Shown piece by piece: positions 1 through 10,757 of a DNA stretch of 61,675 nucleotides. Location of the stretch: NCBI GenBank assembly GCA_964638815.1, contig CAZXBB010000103.1:1-61675 (forward strand). Direction: 5' to 3'. This DNA is from CAZXBB01 sp964638815. Lineage in GTDB: Bacteria > Planctomycetota > Phycisphaerae > Phycisphaerales > SM1A02. Below the pieces are notes generated by a model, which worked only from the letters and a program-made list of their open reading frames with translations, had not been told where the DNA came from and searched no databases. Numbering within the stretch: position 1 is the stretch's first letter; every line of letters begins with the position of its first letter. A program made the translations under genes and the position numbers.

Positions 1-2
1 AG

Positions 3-1502
3 TCGCTCCTGTGCGTCGTGCGCGAGAACAGCCGCCGCTACAACGCGCTCTTCATGGTGAGCGAGGACGAGGGCGCCACCTGGTCGAACCTCCGCGCGCT
101 GCCCCAAAGCCTCACCGGGCATCGTCACGCGATGCGCTACGCTCCGGACGGCCGGCTCATCGCGGCGTTCCGTGACGTCGTCGAGAACAGCCCGACGTTC
201 GGCGACCTCGTGCTGTGGGTCGGCACGTACGAGGACGTCGTGAACCAGCGGGAAGGCGCGTACCGGGCGCGGCTCGTGGACAACCTCGGCCTTGTCGTGC
301 AGGGCGGCTACCCGGGGCTCGACGTCCTCGAGGACGGAACGCTGGTTGCCACCACCTACGCGGTCGTGAAGGAAGGCGAGCTTCCTTCGATCACGAGCGT
401 GCGCTTCCGGATGGAGGAGCTCGACGCCCTCCTGCCGGGCCCCGGGTACGCGATCCCCGTCGTCGATCTTTCGGCGGACACGCACCGGCAGACGATCGTC
501 GATCGCGAGCGCGGCCAGTACCTCGGCCATCCGTCCACGGTGCTCCTCGAGGACGACCGCACGATGATCGCGGTCTACCCGAAGGGCCACGGCGCGGGCG
601 CGATCGTGTTGAAGCGCAGCGATGACGCCGGCCTCACGTGGTCCGAACGTCTGCCGGTTCCCGACAACTGGGCGACCTCGGCCGAAACGCCGACGATCCA
701 TCGCGTCGTGGATGCCGACGGCACGCGCCGGCTGCTGCTGTTCTCCGGCCTCCATCCGATCCGCATGTCGCACTCCGAGGACGACGGCCGCACGTGGACG
801 CCGCTCGAGCCGATCGGACGCTTCGGCGGCATCGTGGCGATGGCGAGCGTGGAGCCGCTCGCGAACGGCGACCTGATGGCGCTCTTCCACGACGACGGTC
901 GCTTCATACGCGACAGCGGCCTGCGCACCGACGTGTTCGACGTCTACAAGGTCCTCTCGCACGACGGCGGCCTCACGTGGTCGTTCCCGGAATCCATCCT
1001 CTCGCGCCGCGACATCCACGCGTGCGAGCCGGGGGTCGTGCGATCGCCGGACGGGGGCGAGATCGCGGTCCTCATGCGCGAGAATCGCCGCCTGCGCAAC
1101 TCGTTCGTCATGTTCTCGAAGGACGAAGGGAAGACTTTCACGGATCTGCGCGAGCTGCCCGGCGCGCTCACCGGCGACCGCCACGTCGCTCGCTCCGCGC
1201 CCGACGGCCGCCTGTTCGTCGCCTTCCGCGACACGACCCGCGAGAGCCCGACGCACGGCGACTGGGTCGGCTGGGTCGGCACCTACGATGACATCCGTCG
1301 CGGCACCGAGGGCCAGTACCGCGTCCGCCTCATGGACAACCGGAAGGACGCCGACTGCGGCTACCCGGGCCTCGAGGTGCTCCCGGACGGGACATTCGTC
1401 GCGACGACGTACGGACACTGGATCGAGGGCGAGGAGCCGTACATCGTGAGCGTGCGGTTCACGCTGGCGGAGATCGATGAACGGTCGCGGGCGGCGGAGT
1501 AG
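3..1502 (+). CDS. Sialidase-superfamily (BNR/Asp-box) protein, 5' truncated by the window edge
   Basis: The frame is open through base 3, and the first residues (SLLCVVREN) match the interior of the second repeat (IAVLMRENRR), so the true start lies upstream. Asp-box motifs of the form SxDxGxTW recur: SEDEGATWS, SDDAGLTWS, SEDDGRTWT, SHDGGLTWS and SKDEGKTFT. The visible part is the last third of one propeller unit (to about residue 140) followed by a complete second unit; the ends of both match (YPGLDVLEDGTLVATTY and YPGLEVLPDGTFVATTY). It is therefore a tandem duplication of a sialidase-like six-bladed propeller. Such proteins usually cleave or bind glycans outside the cytoplasm. The FRIP motif and catalytic Arg triad cannot be confirmed, so substrate and activity are unknown. 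Confidence 0.85.
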   Translation, partial: SLLCVVRENSRRYNALFMVSEDEGATWSNLRALPQSLTGHRHAMRYAPDGRLIAAFRDVVENSPTFGDLVLWVGTYEDVVNQREGAYRARLVDNLGLVVQGGYPGLDVLEDGTLVATTYAVVKEGELPSITSVRFRMEELDALLPGPGYAIPVVDLSADTHRQTIVDRERGQYLGHPSTVLLEDDRTMIAVYPKGHGAGAIVLKRSDDAGLTWSERLPVPDNWATSAETPTIHRVVDADGTRRLLLFSGLHPIRMSHSEDDGRTWTPLEPIGRFGGIVAMASVEPLANGDLMALFHDDGRFIRDSGLRTDVFDVYKVLSHDGGLTWSFPESILSRRDIHACEPGVVRSPDGGEIAVLMRENRRLRNSFVMFSKDEGKTFTDLRELPGALTGDRHVARSAPDGRLFVAFRDTTRESPTHGDWVGWVGTYDDIRRGTEGQYRVRLMDNRKDADCGYPGLEVLPDGTFVATTYGHWIEGEEPYIVSVRFTLAEIDERSRAAE

Positions 1503-1529
1503 TGTCCCGGGTCTTTGAGGATGCTCCAC

Positions 1530-1565
1530 GGATGGCCCCGCGGATGCCCCCGCGGATGCCCCCGT
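1530..1565. repeat. 12-bp minisatellite, 3 copies
   Basis: Three units of ggatgcccccgc (the first with one change) lie between the sialidase stop and the sigma factor start. The upstream extension of the sigma frame runs through it as PRGCPRGCP, which argues against the longer start for that gene. Confidence 0.8.
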
Positions 1566-1610
1566 AGAATCGGAGGCCGTCCGGAGCACGACCGTATCTC
1601 AGGACTTCCC

Positions 1611-2212
1611 ATGATCGACGCCACGCGAACCACCACGGCGCTCCTCGACGGGCTGTTCGACGCGGGCAACGAGGCGGTGTGGCGGGAGTTCGACGATCGC
1701 TACCGGCCGATCCTCATCGCGTTCGGGCGGCGGCTCGGGCTGCGGGAGAACGACGCCGCCGACGTCGCGCAGGAGACGCTGCTCCAGTTCGTGCGCGAGT
1801 ATCGCGCCGGCAGGTACGACCGCGCGCGCGGGCGGCTGCGGAGCTGGATTCTCGCCATCGCCCGGCCGCGGGTCGCGGCGATCTACCGGGCGAAGGACGT
1901 CAAGCGCGAGGTGCGGGGCGAGTCGGCGTTCGTGGACCTCCACGACGAGCACCAGCTCACGGGGATCTGGGACGCCGAGCGGCGCGCCGCCATCCTGCGC
2001 GAGGCGCTCGACGAGCTGAAGTCCACGACTCGCGCGAGCGACAGGACCGTGAAGGCGTTCGAGCTCTTCGCCGTGCGCCGGATGCCGGTGCCGGAGATCG
2101 CCGCCGAGCTCGGCATGTCGCGTCACGACGTCTACCTCGCGAAAAGCCGGATGGCGGAGCGGCTCCGGGACATCATCGCCCGCATCGAGAAGGCGTACGA
2201 CGAGGACGCGGC

Positions 2213-2216
<4 letters not shown>
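1611..2216 (+). CDS. ECF-type RNA polymerase sigma factor
   Basis: A 201-residue sigma-70-family protein. Region 2 is seen as the block 'DAADVAQETLLQF' to 'RLRSWILAIARPRV', and region 4 as the C-terminal helix-turn-helix 'VPEIAAELGMSRHDVYLAKS'. It would recruit core RNA polymerase to a dedicated promoter set. I chose the ATG at 1611 because the region upstream in frame is a 12-bp repeat encoding PRGCPRGCP. Its stop overlaps the GTG start of the following kinase by 4 bp, which implies translational coupling. ECF sigma factors beside Ser/Thr kinases are a known planctomycete arrangement, so phospho-control of this sigma factor is a reasonable inference. No cognate promoter could be identified by eye. 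Confidence 0.93.
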
Positions 2217-4525
<2,309 letters not shown>

Positions 4526-4534
4526 CCGGCGAAA

Positions 4535-4630
4535 CGGGGAACGGGGAACGGGGAACGGGGAATCGGGAACGGGGAATCGGGAACCTCGGGAACGGTCAAT
4601 TGAACAACGGGAAACGGGAAACGGGAAACG
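4535..4630. repeat. Short tandem repeats (cggggaa / cgggaaa)
   Basis: The spacer between the convergent kinase and dockerin-protein genes is almost wholly made of 7-bp units, cggggaa turning into cgggaaa. It encodes nothing recognisable and carries no clear terminator hairpin. Confidence 0.8.
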
Positions 4631-4666
4631 CCAGGCACTTACGGCTTAAGGAAACGCCATTCCCGG

Positions 4667-5470
4667 CTACACGCAACGCCCCCACAACCCGAGCAGAATG
4701 ACGACGTCCCGGAAGTCGACGTCGCCCCCGCCGTCGAGGTCCTCGGGGCAGCCCGCGCACGGGCCCCACTCCGTCAGGATGCGCAGCAGGTCGGCGAAGT
4801 CGACGTAGCCGTTGTGGTCGAAGTCGGCGGGACAATCGATGAACGCGACGCCGGTGAGATCGATCTTGTACAGTCCGGTGTCGCCGACGGGCGGGACCCA
4901 CAGCTCCACCGGTGTCGAGCCGCCCGGACCGTCGGGGCCGGACACCTCGAAGCGCGAGGCCTGGTCGAACATGCGTCCGGCGAAGCTGAAGGGATCGCTG
5001 TCGAAGCCGGAGATCGCCAGGTAGTAGAGACCGGGCGTGGTCACCGTGGAGCCGGTGCCGTCGTTCGCCATGTTGCCCATGCACGACTCGGGTCCGCCGG
5101 TGACGGGATTGTCGTCGTTCGCGATCACGCCGCTCTCCAGGCCGAAGTGGAACAGCCAGATCTGCGTGTCGAACACCCTCCCCGCCGGATCGACGCAGGC
5201 GGAGAATCCGCCCGGATCGACGATCCTGATGATGAACATGTCCTGGAAGTCGCCGCCGAGGGCGGCGTCGCCGGCGTCGTCGCTGCACGTCTCGTTCAGC
5301 TCGCCGATGATCGACAGCACGAGCACGCCGGCCGGACCCGTCACCGGGGTCGCGGTATCCGGCAGGAATCCGGCGTCGCACGGCTCGCCCCACTCGGGAC
5401 CCGAGGCCGGGGCGATCGCCGCCGGCATCAGCGCCGCGCCGGCCGTCAACGCGAGTGTGATCGGGTTCAT
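4667..5470 (-). CDS. Secreted protein with PPC-like domain and C-terminal dockerin-like module
   Basis: A 267-residue exported protein of unknown function. The N-terminus (MNPITLALTAGAALMPAAIA) is a signal peptide. The middle contains a beta-sandwich pattern seen in bacterial pre-peptidase C-terminal-like domains ('FDTQIWLFHF', then 'TPGLYYLAISGFDSDPFSFA'). The last 55 residues are two Ca-loop repeats, 'DFDHNGYVDFADLLRIL' and 'DLDGGGDVDFRDVVILL', each followed by LxxWG and joined by PCAGCPE. The module type is shared with six other exported proteins in this window. It is divergent from the next gene across a 302-bp region. Confidence 0.85.
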   Translation of the reverse strand: MNPITLALTAGAALMPAAIAPASGPEWGEPCDAGFLPDTATPVTGPAGVLVLSIIGELNETCSDDAGDAALGGDFQDMFIIRIVDPGGFSACVDPAGRVFDTQIWLFHFGLESGVIANDDNPVTGGPESCMGNMANDGTGSTVTTPGLYYLAISGFDSDPFSFAGRMFDQASRFEVSGPDGPGGSTPVELWVPPVGDTGLYKIDLTGVAFIDCPADFDHNGYVDFADLLRILTEWGPCAGCPEDLDGGGDVDFRDVVILLGLWGRCV

Positions 5471-5772
5471 GAGCCAGCCTCCCGGTACGGTGCGCCCGAC
5501 GGAACCCTACCGCGCGACGTGAGCGGTTCAAAGGCGCGGGGCGCCGATTCGTCCCTGGTTCTCTGCGCCCGGCGGCCGAATCTCTCACGTTGATCCCGAG
5601 AAACCGGTGCGCGGGCTGCTACGGGGCCGACGCGCGTGTTCAGCCCGGGAAAATCCGCAGCTTGCCTGAGAGATCGGGGCCGCCCGTGCAGAGCACCCGA
5701 TGGCGGGGCAGCGTCCGCTCCCGCCCCCCCCGTTTCCCGGCAACCGCCGACCACGCACCAAGGAGTCCAGTC
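5471..5772. other. Divergent intergenic region (302 bp)
   Basis: It must hold the promoters of both flanking secreted-protein genes. A possible half-site resembling one end of the palindrome at 56769-56932 lies near 5639-5668: CAGCCCG, then GAA, then TTGCCTGAG in the same order and spacing. A good ribosome binding site (AAGGAG, 5760-5765) precedes the rightward gene. No riboswitch or RNA gene is recognised. Confidence 0.5.
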
Positions 5773-6894
5773 ATGAACACCCGAACGATGATACGAATCG
5801 GCGCGACCCTGATGGCCCTCGCCTTCAGTTCCTCGCTCTGCGCGCAGACGCCGTGGAACCGCAAGGTCGAGGGCATCTCGATCCTGCCCGATCCGTCGAG
5901 CGGCCGTTCCGCGATCCGCGTCTACTACTCCCTGCTCGGGGGCGATACGCCGACCGCCCCTCAGGACTACGCCACGGACATCCTCGTGATGGTCAACGGC
6001 GTGCTCCGCGATCAGCAGCGCATCCCCCTCGTGGTCGGACCCGGCGGCGAGACGAGCGGCTGCGCCGGCATCGGCTGCCTGACTCACCAGGCGTGCATCT
6101 GCTGCAACATCGGCGGCGACGTCGTGTGCCTCTGCGGCGGATGGATCGCACCGAGCGAGCCTTGGCACGCGACGCTGGAGCCCGAGGACATCATCGAGGT
6201 GCTTCTGCGACCGGCGCCCGGAGCGGTCCCGGAACGCGACACGTCCGACGACGCTCACTTCCAGGTTTTCCGCGACCGCGACGTCTTCTGGAACCGCCGC
6301 CTCGACCCCGGCTCGATCGCGCCGTCACCCGGCGGGCAGGGCCGTGAGTTCGACGTCTTCTTCGACATCGACGTCGAGACCAACTACGACGGGAACCTCA
6401 ATCTCGCCGCAGACGTCGAGGTGCTCGTCAACGGCACGTCGCACGGCACGTTCCCGACCGGCTTCCCCGAGAATCTCGCGTCGAACCAGTGCGGCGACTG
6501 CGGAATCTACTGCGCGTACTTCGACTCCGGCGACCCGGCCGGGATCTGCGACACGATCGGCGGCAACAACTGCGGCTGCACCGTTGACGACATCATCGGC
6601 CGGGGCGTCATCCGCGCGGTGCCGGCGGAGCCGGGCGACGTCATCGAGGTCATCCTGCGCCCCGCTCCCGGTGCGCTGCCGGAGCTCCCGGGGTTCGGGG
6701 ACGACGAAGAGAGCTCGCGCTGCATCGGCGACCTCGACGGCGACGGGCTCATCGCGTTCGGCGACATCCTCAAGATCCTCGCCGCGTGGGGACCCTGCGC
6801 CGGGTGCCCCGAGGATCTCAACGGCAACGACGTCGTCGAGTTCGGCGACCTGCTGCTCGTGCTCGGTCTGTGGGGACCCTGCGCCCCGATGTGA
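5773..6894 (+). CDS. Secreted Cys-rich duplicated protein with dockerin-like module
   Basis: A 373-residue exported protein of unknown function. The ATG at 5773 has AAGGAG 7 bases upstream and begins a signal peptide ending near ALAFSSSLCAQ. The body is two similar halves. Each has a strand like 'DILVMVNGVLRDQ' or 'ADVEVLVNGTSHG', then a Cys-rich insertion ('CAGIGCLTHQACICC'; 'CGDCGIYCAYF'), then a matching tail ('EDIIEVLLRPAPGAVPE'; 'GDVIEVILRPAPGALPE'). The Cys clusters suggest disulphides or metal binding outside the cell. The C-terminus carries two dockerin-like loops with WGPCAGCPEDL between them. A strong hairpin lies 25 bases after the stop. Confidence 0.85.
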   Translation: MNTRTMIRIGATLMALAFSSSLCAQTPWNRKVEGISILPDPSSGRSAIRVYYSLLGGDTPTAPQDYATDILVMVNGVLRDQQRIPLVVGPGGETSGCAGIGCLTHQACICCNIGGDVVCLCGGWIAPSEPWHATLEPEDIIEVLLRPAPGAVPERDTSDDAHFQVFRDRDVFWNRRLDPGSIAPSPGGQGREFDVFFDIDVETNYDGNLNLAADVEVLVNGTSHGTFPTGFPENLASNQCGDCGIYCAYFDSGDPAGICDTIGGNNCGCTVDDIIGRGVIRAVPAEPGDVIEVILRPAPGALPELPGFGDDEESSRCIGDLDGDGLIAFGDILKILAAWGPCAGCPEDLNGNDVVEFGDLLLVLGLWGPCAPM

Positions 6895-6919
6895 CGCGAC
6901 ATGAAATGCTTTCCGCCTC

Positions 6920-6950
6920 GCGGACCCGCGCCCCGTCGGCGCGGGTCCGC
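6920..6950 (+). terminator. Strong hairpin downstream of the Cys-rich secreted protein gene
   Basis: A perfect 13-bp stem (gcggacccgcgcc paired with ggcgcgggtccgc) with a 5-base loop, 25 bases after the stop at 6894. The following bases (tgcgtccccg) are not U-rich. It may be a terminator or an mRNA 3'-end stabiliser rather than a classic intrinsic terminator. Confidence 0.5.
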
Positions 6951-7413
6951 TGCGTCCCCGCCCGACGCCACAACGACAGTGCCGCGCGCCGGGGCGCAGC
7001 GGCGGATCTCTTTCGGCAGGCCCGGACGAGCCGTCGTCCGGAGCGCGCGGGGAAAGATCAGCGGCCCCCGGGGGGGCGGGCTGATCCGGCCCTGAGACCA
7101 GAGGAATGGTCTTTCAGCGTCGCGCACCCCGGTGCGCGACCGAGAACCGCCGGCCGTGCGTCGACTGTCCTGTCGGCGCTCACGGACCGCGGTCTCCGTC
7201 TCTTCTCGTTTGCTTGTGTGCCCCCGAGGTCGCCACGACCGAAGTCGTGTCTTCCACCTGCTAGTTGAGCCCGGAATCCGACCGAGGCAAACGCGCAGAG
7301 CGGTTTTCTTTGAGGGCCGGCGCGCGGACGCCTGCCCGTTGCCCCCATCTTCGCGCGGCGCGTCAAGGTGGCGAACCGTCCGCCTGCGCGAGATTCCCAT
7401 AACCATTGTGCGA
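6951..7413. other. Intergenic region with several hairpins between convergent genes
   Basis: No ORF here has credible protein features. Three hairpins are visible: AGACCA-gaggaa-TGGTCT at 7095-7112 followed by ttc; a near-perfect palindrome gtcgcgcacc/ggtgcgcgac at 7119-7140; and CACGAC-cgaa-GTCGTG at 7234-7249. These could be terminators for the convergent genes or parts of an unannotated small RNA. I recognise no known RNA family. Confidence 0.4.
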
Positions 7414-10005
7414 TCAGTCCGCCCGCAGCACGGCGACCGGACGCACGGCCAGCGCGCGGGCGCTCGCGGACAGTCCGGCGATCACGACGAGGAGAATCGT
7501 GCCCGCCGCCGTGCCCGCGTAAGCGAGCGGGCGGTGCTCCCAGGGGATCTCCATCAGCTCCGTCAGGACCGCCCACGCCAGGACCGCGCCCGCCGCGCCG
7601 CCGACGAGCGCCGCGACGAGGCCGACGAGCGCGTACTCGACGGCGAAGACGGCGGAGATGCCGCGCCGCGTCATCCCCAGCGTCTTGAGCAGCGCCACCT
7701 CCCGCCCGCGCCGCACGGCGCCGGCGCCGATCGAGCCCGCAAGGATGATGACGCCGGCGATGACCGTGAAGCCGCCGAGGAGCTGCACGCCAAGAGACGC
7801 CTTGTTCAGCATCGCCAGGAGCTTGTCGAGCACGTCGCGGATGCGGATGAGCGTGATGTTCGGGAAGGCGAGGGCGAGCGCGTCCTGCACACGCTGGTCG
7901 CCGCCCGGCGGCAGGAGCGCCGTCGCGATCCGCATCTGCGGCGCGTCTTCGAGCACGCCGGGCTCGACGACGAGAAAGAAGTTCACGCCGAACGTCCGCC
8001 AGTTCACGGCCCGGATGCTCGTCACGGTCAGCTCGATCGCCACGCCCTGGACGTCCAGGGTGATGGTCGATCCCAGCCCGATGCCCAGGCTCTCCGCGAA
8101 GTCCTCCTCGATGCTGATCTCGTCGAGGGCGGGATCGCTCCACAGCGCGCCCGCGACGATCTCGTTGCCGTCGGGCAGCGTCTCGTAGTACGTCAGCCGC
8201 TGCTCGCGCCGCAGCGCCCACCGGCTGGGGCCGGGGTCGTCTTCGCCGCCGCCGTCGCGCCCCACCTCGGACGGCGCGCCCCGCTCGAGAAGCGCATCAG
8301 CCGCCACGCCGTCGAGCGCTCGGATCCGGGCCATGACGAGGGGCACGACCTCGATCGCCCTCGCGTCGTTCTCCACGAGCGTGCGATGCACTTCTTCCCA
8401 CTGATCGGGCTGGATGTCGACGAGGAAGCACGAGGGCGAGTGCTCGGGGAGTTCGGCCGCAAGCTGCGTCGTGAGGTGTCGCTCGACGAGATGCATCGCG
8501 AGCACGATCATCACGCCGAGCCCGAGCGCGACGATCGAGCTGACGGTCGCCGCGCCCGGGCGGGCCAGCCGCGCCAGACCGTGACGAAGCCACAGCCGCC
8601 CGCGATCGCGCGGGAGCCGCGCGACGAGCGTCGAAAGCCCGAGCGCGCCGCCCGCGAGCAGCGCCGCCACCACGACGAGCCCGCCGGTGAAGATCGCGCC
8701 GATCGCCGCGGATCCCCCCTGCCACGTCGCGGCCCCCCACACGCCGAGCAGGAGCACCGCGGTCGCCGCGAAGCGGGTACCGCGTCGCAGACGCAGCGGT
8801 TCGCTGTCAACGCGGAACACCCGCGCGGGCGGGACGCGCCGGATGTCGAGAAGCGGCGGGAGGCTGAAGATGAGCGCCACGCCGACGCCCAGCGCGACGC
8901 CCCGGACGATCGCGAGCGGCTGCCACGGACGCACGAACTCCGGCGGCACGACTTCCGGCAGGATCACGGTCGGCACGAGCACCTGGATCCCGATGCCGAT
9001 GGCGGCGCCGAGCGCGCTGCCGACCAGCCCGAGGAGCACGGTCTGCCCTGCGTAGAGCGTCACGACCTCGCGCGGCCGCATGCCGAGACAACGCATGATC
9101 GCGATGGCGTCGGTGCGCTCCGCGATCCACGCCCGCACGGTCTGGGCGACGCCGACGCCGCCGATCAGCAGCGACAGCAGCCCGACGAGGCCGAGATAGC
9201 GCGCGACGCGGGCGAGGCTGCGACGCAGCGAGGGTTGCGCGTCCATGTAGGTCGTGATGCGATAGCGTTCCGCGTCCGGCATCTGCGACTTCAGGAACGC
9301 CTCGAGCGCGTGCGCGTCCGCCGCGCCGGCGCCGTCGGGCAGCTTGAGCAGCGCTTCGTACCGCACCCGGCTTCCCCTGCCGAGCAGGCTCGCGCGGGCC
9401 AGGCCCTCGGACGAGACGAAGACCCGCGGCCCCATCGAGAAGGAGAAGTTCAGCCGGTCCGGCTCGTCGAGCACGGTGCCCGCGATCCGGTAGCCGGCGC
9501 CGCCGAAGAGCAGCTCGTCGCCGACGCCGATCTTCAGGGACGCGAGCAGCTCGGGCGCGACGACGACCGCCCCGGGCGCGAGCAGCGCGTCGAGCGACGC
9601 CGCCGGCTCCATCTTGAGCTCCCCGTAGAACGGGAAGTCACCGTCGATCACCTTGAGCTCGACGAGGCGGCTCGGCCCGGGTCTCCCGTCCTGCGGCGGC
9701 GCCGCGGCCACCGTGACGAGCTCGCGCACGGACGTTCGCCGGATGACGCCCGGCGTCGCGAGCTCCGCCCGTTCGAGCAGCTCGTCCAGCGTCGCCGGGA
9801 GCGGGCGCCGCGCGGACACCGTCACGTCGGCGGCAAGGAGCCGCCGCGCCTCGGCGCGGATGCCCTGGTCGATCGACGCCGAGAGGCTCGCGACCGTGAC
9901 GATCGCCGCGACGCCGACGGCGAGGCACGCCGTGAAGAGCGCGAGACGCCGCCGCGCGCCGCGCGACTCGCGCACGGTCAGTCGGGCGTACTGCGCAGGC
10001 GTCAT
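7414..10005 (-). CDS. ybbP: ABC transporter permease, FtsX/YbbP family
   Basis: An 863-residue inner-membrane protein. It opens with a basic stretch and a first transmembrane helix (about residues 20-40, LALFTACLAVGVAAIVTVAS), then a large periplasmic domain. Two FtsX-type blocks of hydrophobic helices follow, one mid-protein (LIGGVGVAQTVRAWI; ILPEVVPPEF between helices) and one at the end (VIAGVIILAGSIGAGAVRRG; LVGLVAALVGGAAGAVLAWA). Length and layout match YbbP, the permease of the YbbAP exporter. Its start overlaps the stop of the ATPase gene by 4 bp (ATGA), so the two are co-translated. The substrate is not known. The gene order with the divergent esterase is the E. coli tesA/ybbA/ybbP order. 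Confidence 0.9.
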   Translation of the reverse strand: MTPAQYARLTVRESRGARRRLALFTACLAVGVAAIVTVASLSASIDQGIRAEARRLLAADVTVSARRPLPATLDELLERAELATPGVIRRTSVRELVTVAAAPPQDGRPGPSRLVELKVIDGDFPFYGELKMEPAASLDALLAPGAVVVAPELLASLKIGVGDELLFGGAGYRIAGTVLDEPDRLNFSFSMGPRVFVSSEGLARASLLGRGSRVRYEALLKLPDGAGAADAHALEAFLKSQMPDAERYRITTYMDAQPSLRRSLARVARYLGLVGLLSLLIGGVGVAQTVRAWIAERTDAIAIMRCLGMRPREVVTLYAGQTVLLGLVGSALGAAIGIGIQVLVPTVILPEVVPPEFVRPWQPLAIVRGVALGVGVALIFSLPPLLDIRRVPPARVFRVDSEPLRLRRGTRFAATAVLLLGVWGAATWQGGSAAIGAIFTGGLVVVAALLAGGALGLSTLVARLPRDRGRLWLRHGLARLARPGAATVSSIVALGLGVMIVLAMHLVERHLTTQLAAELPEHSPSCFLVDIQPDQWEEVHRTLVENDARAIEVVPLVMARIRALDGVAADALLERGAPSEVGRDGGGEDDPGPSRWALRREQRLTYYETLPDGNEIVAGALWSDPALDEISIEEDFAESLGIGLGSTITLDVQGVAIELTVTSIRAVNWRTFGVNFFLVVEPGVLEDAPQMRIATALLPPGGDQRVQDALALAFPNITLIRIRDVLDKLLAMLNKASLGVQLLGGFTVIAGVIILAGSIGAGAVRRGREVALLKTLGMTRRGISAVFAVEYALVGLVAALVGGAAGAVLAWAVLTELMEIPWEHRPLAYAGTAAGTILLVVIAGLSASARALAVRPVAVLRAD

Positions 10006-10733
10006 GTCGCCCCGGCCCCGGCCGCGTCGTCCGGCGCGGGCACGCCCGGCGCGGCGTCGTCGGCCACGACGCGTCCGTCCCGGAGCCGGATCGTGCGATC
10101 GACGCGATCCGTGATCGAGTGGTCGTGCGTCACCATGACCAGGGTCGTCCCGTGCTCGCGCTGAAGCGACCCGAGCACCGCCATCACCATCTCGCCGTTC
10201 TCGCTGTCGAGGTTGCCCGTCGGCTCGTCGGCGAGCAGGATCGAGGGCCGCGCCGCGAACGCGCGGGCGAGCGCGACCCGCTGCTGCTCGCCGCCGGAGA
10301 GCTGCGTCGGGTAATGGTGCGATCGATCGGCGAGACCGACCTGGGCCAGGAGGTCGAGCGCGGACCGTCGGGCTCCGTCGCCGCCGGCGAGCTCGATGGG
10401 CAGCATCACGTTCTCGTGCGCGGTCAGGTTGGACAGCAGGTGGAACGACTGGAAGACGAAGCCGATCTTGCGGCGACGCAGCACGGCCAGGCGATCCTCC
10501 GACATGTCGTCGATCACTTCGCCGTCGATGAGCACGCTGCCCTCGGTCGCGCGATCGAGACCGGCGAGCAGGGCGAGCAAGGTTGACTTGCCGCTGCCGG
10601 ACGGGCCGACCACGGCCACCACGTCGCCCCGCGCCACGCGCACGGTGACACGGTCGAGGATCGTGATCACGCGGTTGCCCGACGGCAGCCTCCGCGTGAG
10701 GCCTCTGGTCTCGATGGCGGGGGTATCATCCAT
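10002..10733 (-). CDS. ybbA: ABC transporter ATP-binding protein, YbbA/LolD family
   Basis: A 243-residue ATPase that powers the downstream permease. All motifs are intact: Walker A GPSGSGKST (43-51), Q-loop Q95 in FVFQSF, signature LSGGEQQ (145-151), Walker B ILLADE (165-170) and the H-loop in VMVTHDHS. This is the MacB/LolD/YbbA class that drives FtsX-type permeases by mechanotransmission. There is no Shine-Dalgarno before the ATG, and only 24 bp separate it from the divergent esterase, so its transcript may be leaderless. Confidence 0.93.
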   Translation of the reverse strand: MDDTPAIETRGLTRRLPSGNRVITILDRVTVRVARGDVVAVVGPSGSGKSTLLALLAGLDRATEGSVLIDGEVIDDMSEDRLAVLRRRKIGFVFQSFHLLSNLTAHENVMLPIELAGGDGARRSALDLLAQVGLADRSHHYPTQLSGGEQQRVALARAFAARPSILLADEPTGNLDSENGEMVMAVLGSLQREHGTTLVMVTHDHSITDRVDRTIRLRDGRVVADDAAPGVPAPDDAAGAGAT

Positions 10734-10757
10734 TCAATCGCAATCGCACGGATCCGA
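10734..10757. promoter_or_regulatory. 24-bp divergent gap, ybbA / tesA-like
   Basis: Both start codons flank only 24 bp. A -10-like TATCAT lies at 10724-10729 on the + strand, inside the start of ybbA and about 29 bases before the esterase ATG at 10758. No convincing -35 and no Shine-Dalgarno was found on either side. Overlapping or leaderless promoters are inferred. Confidence 0.35.

Noticed and set aside
5590..5700. TPP or glycine riboswitch
   Set aside because: A CTGAGAG string occurs, but the rest of neither consensus is present.
5590..5772. Upstream extension of the Cys-rich protein frame
   Set aside because: The ATG at 5773 has a strong Shine-Dalgarno and begins the signal peptide.
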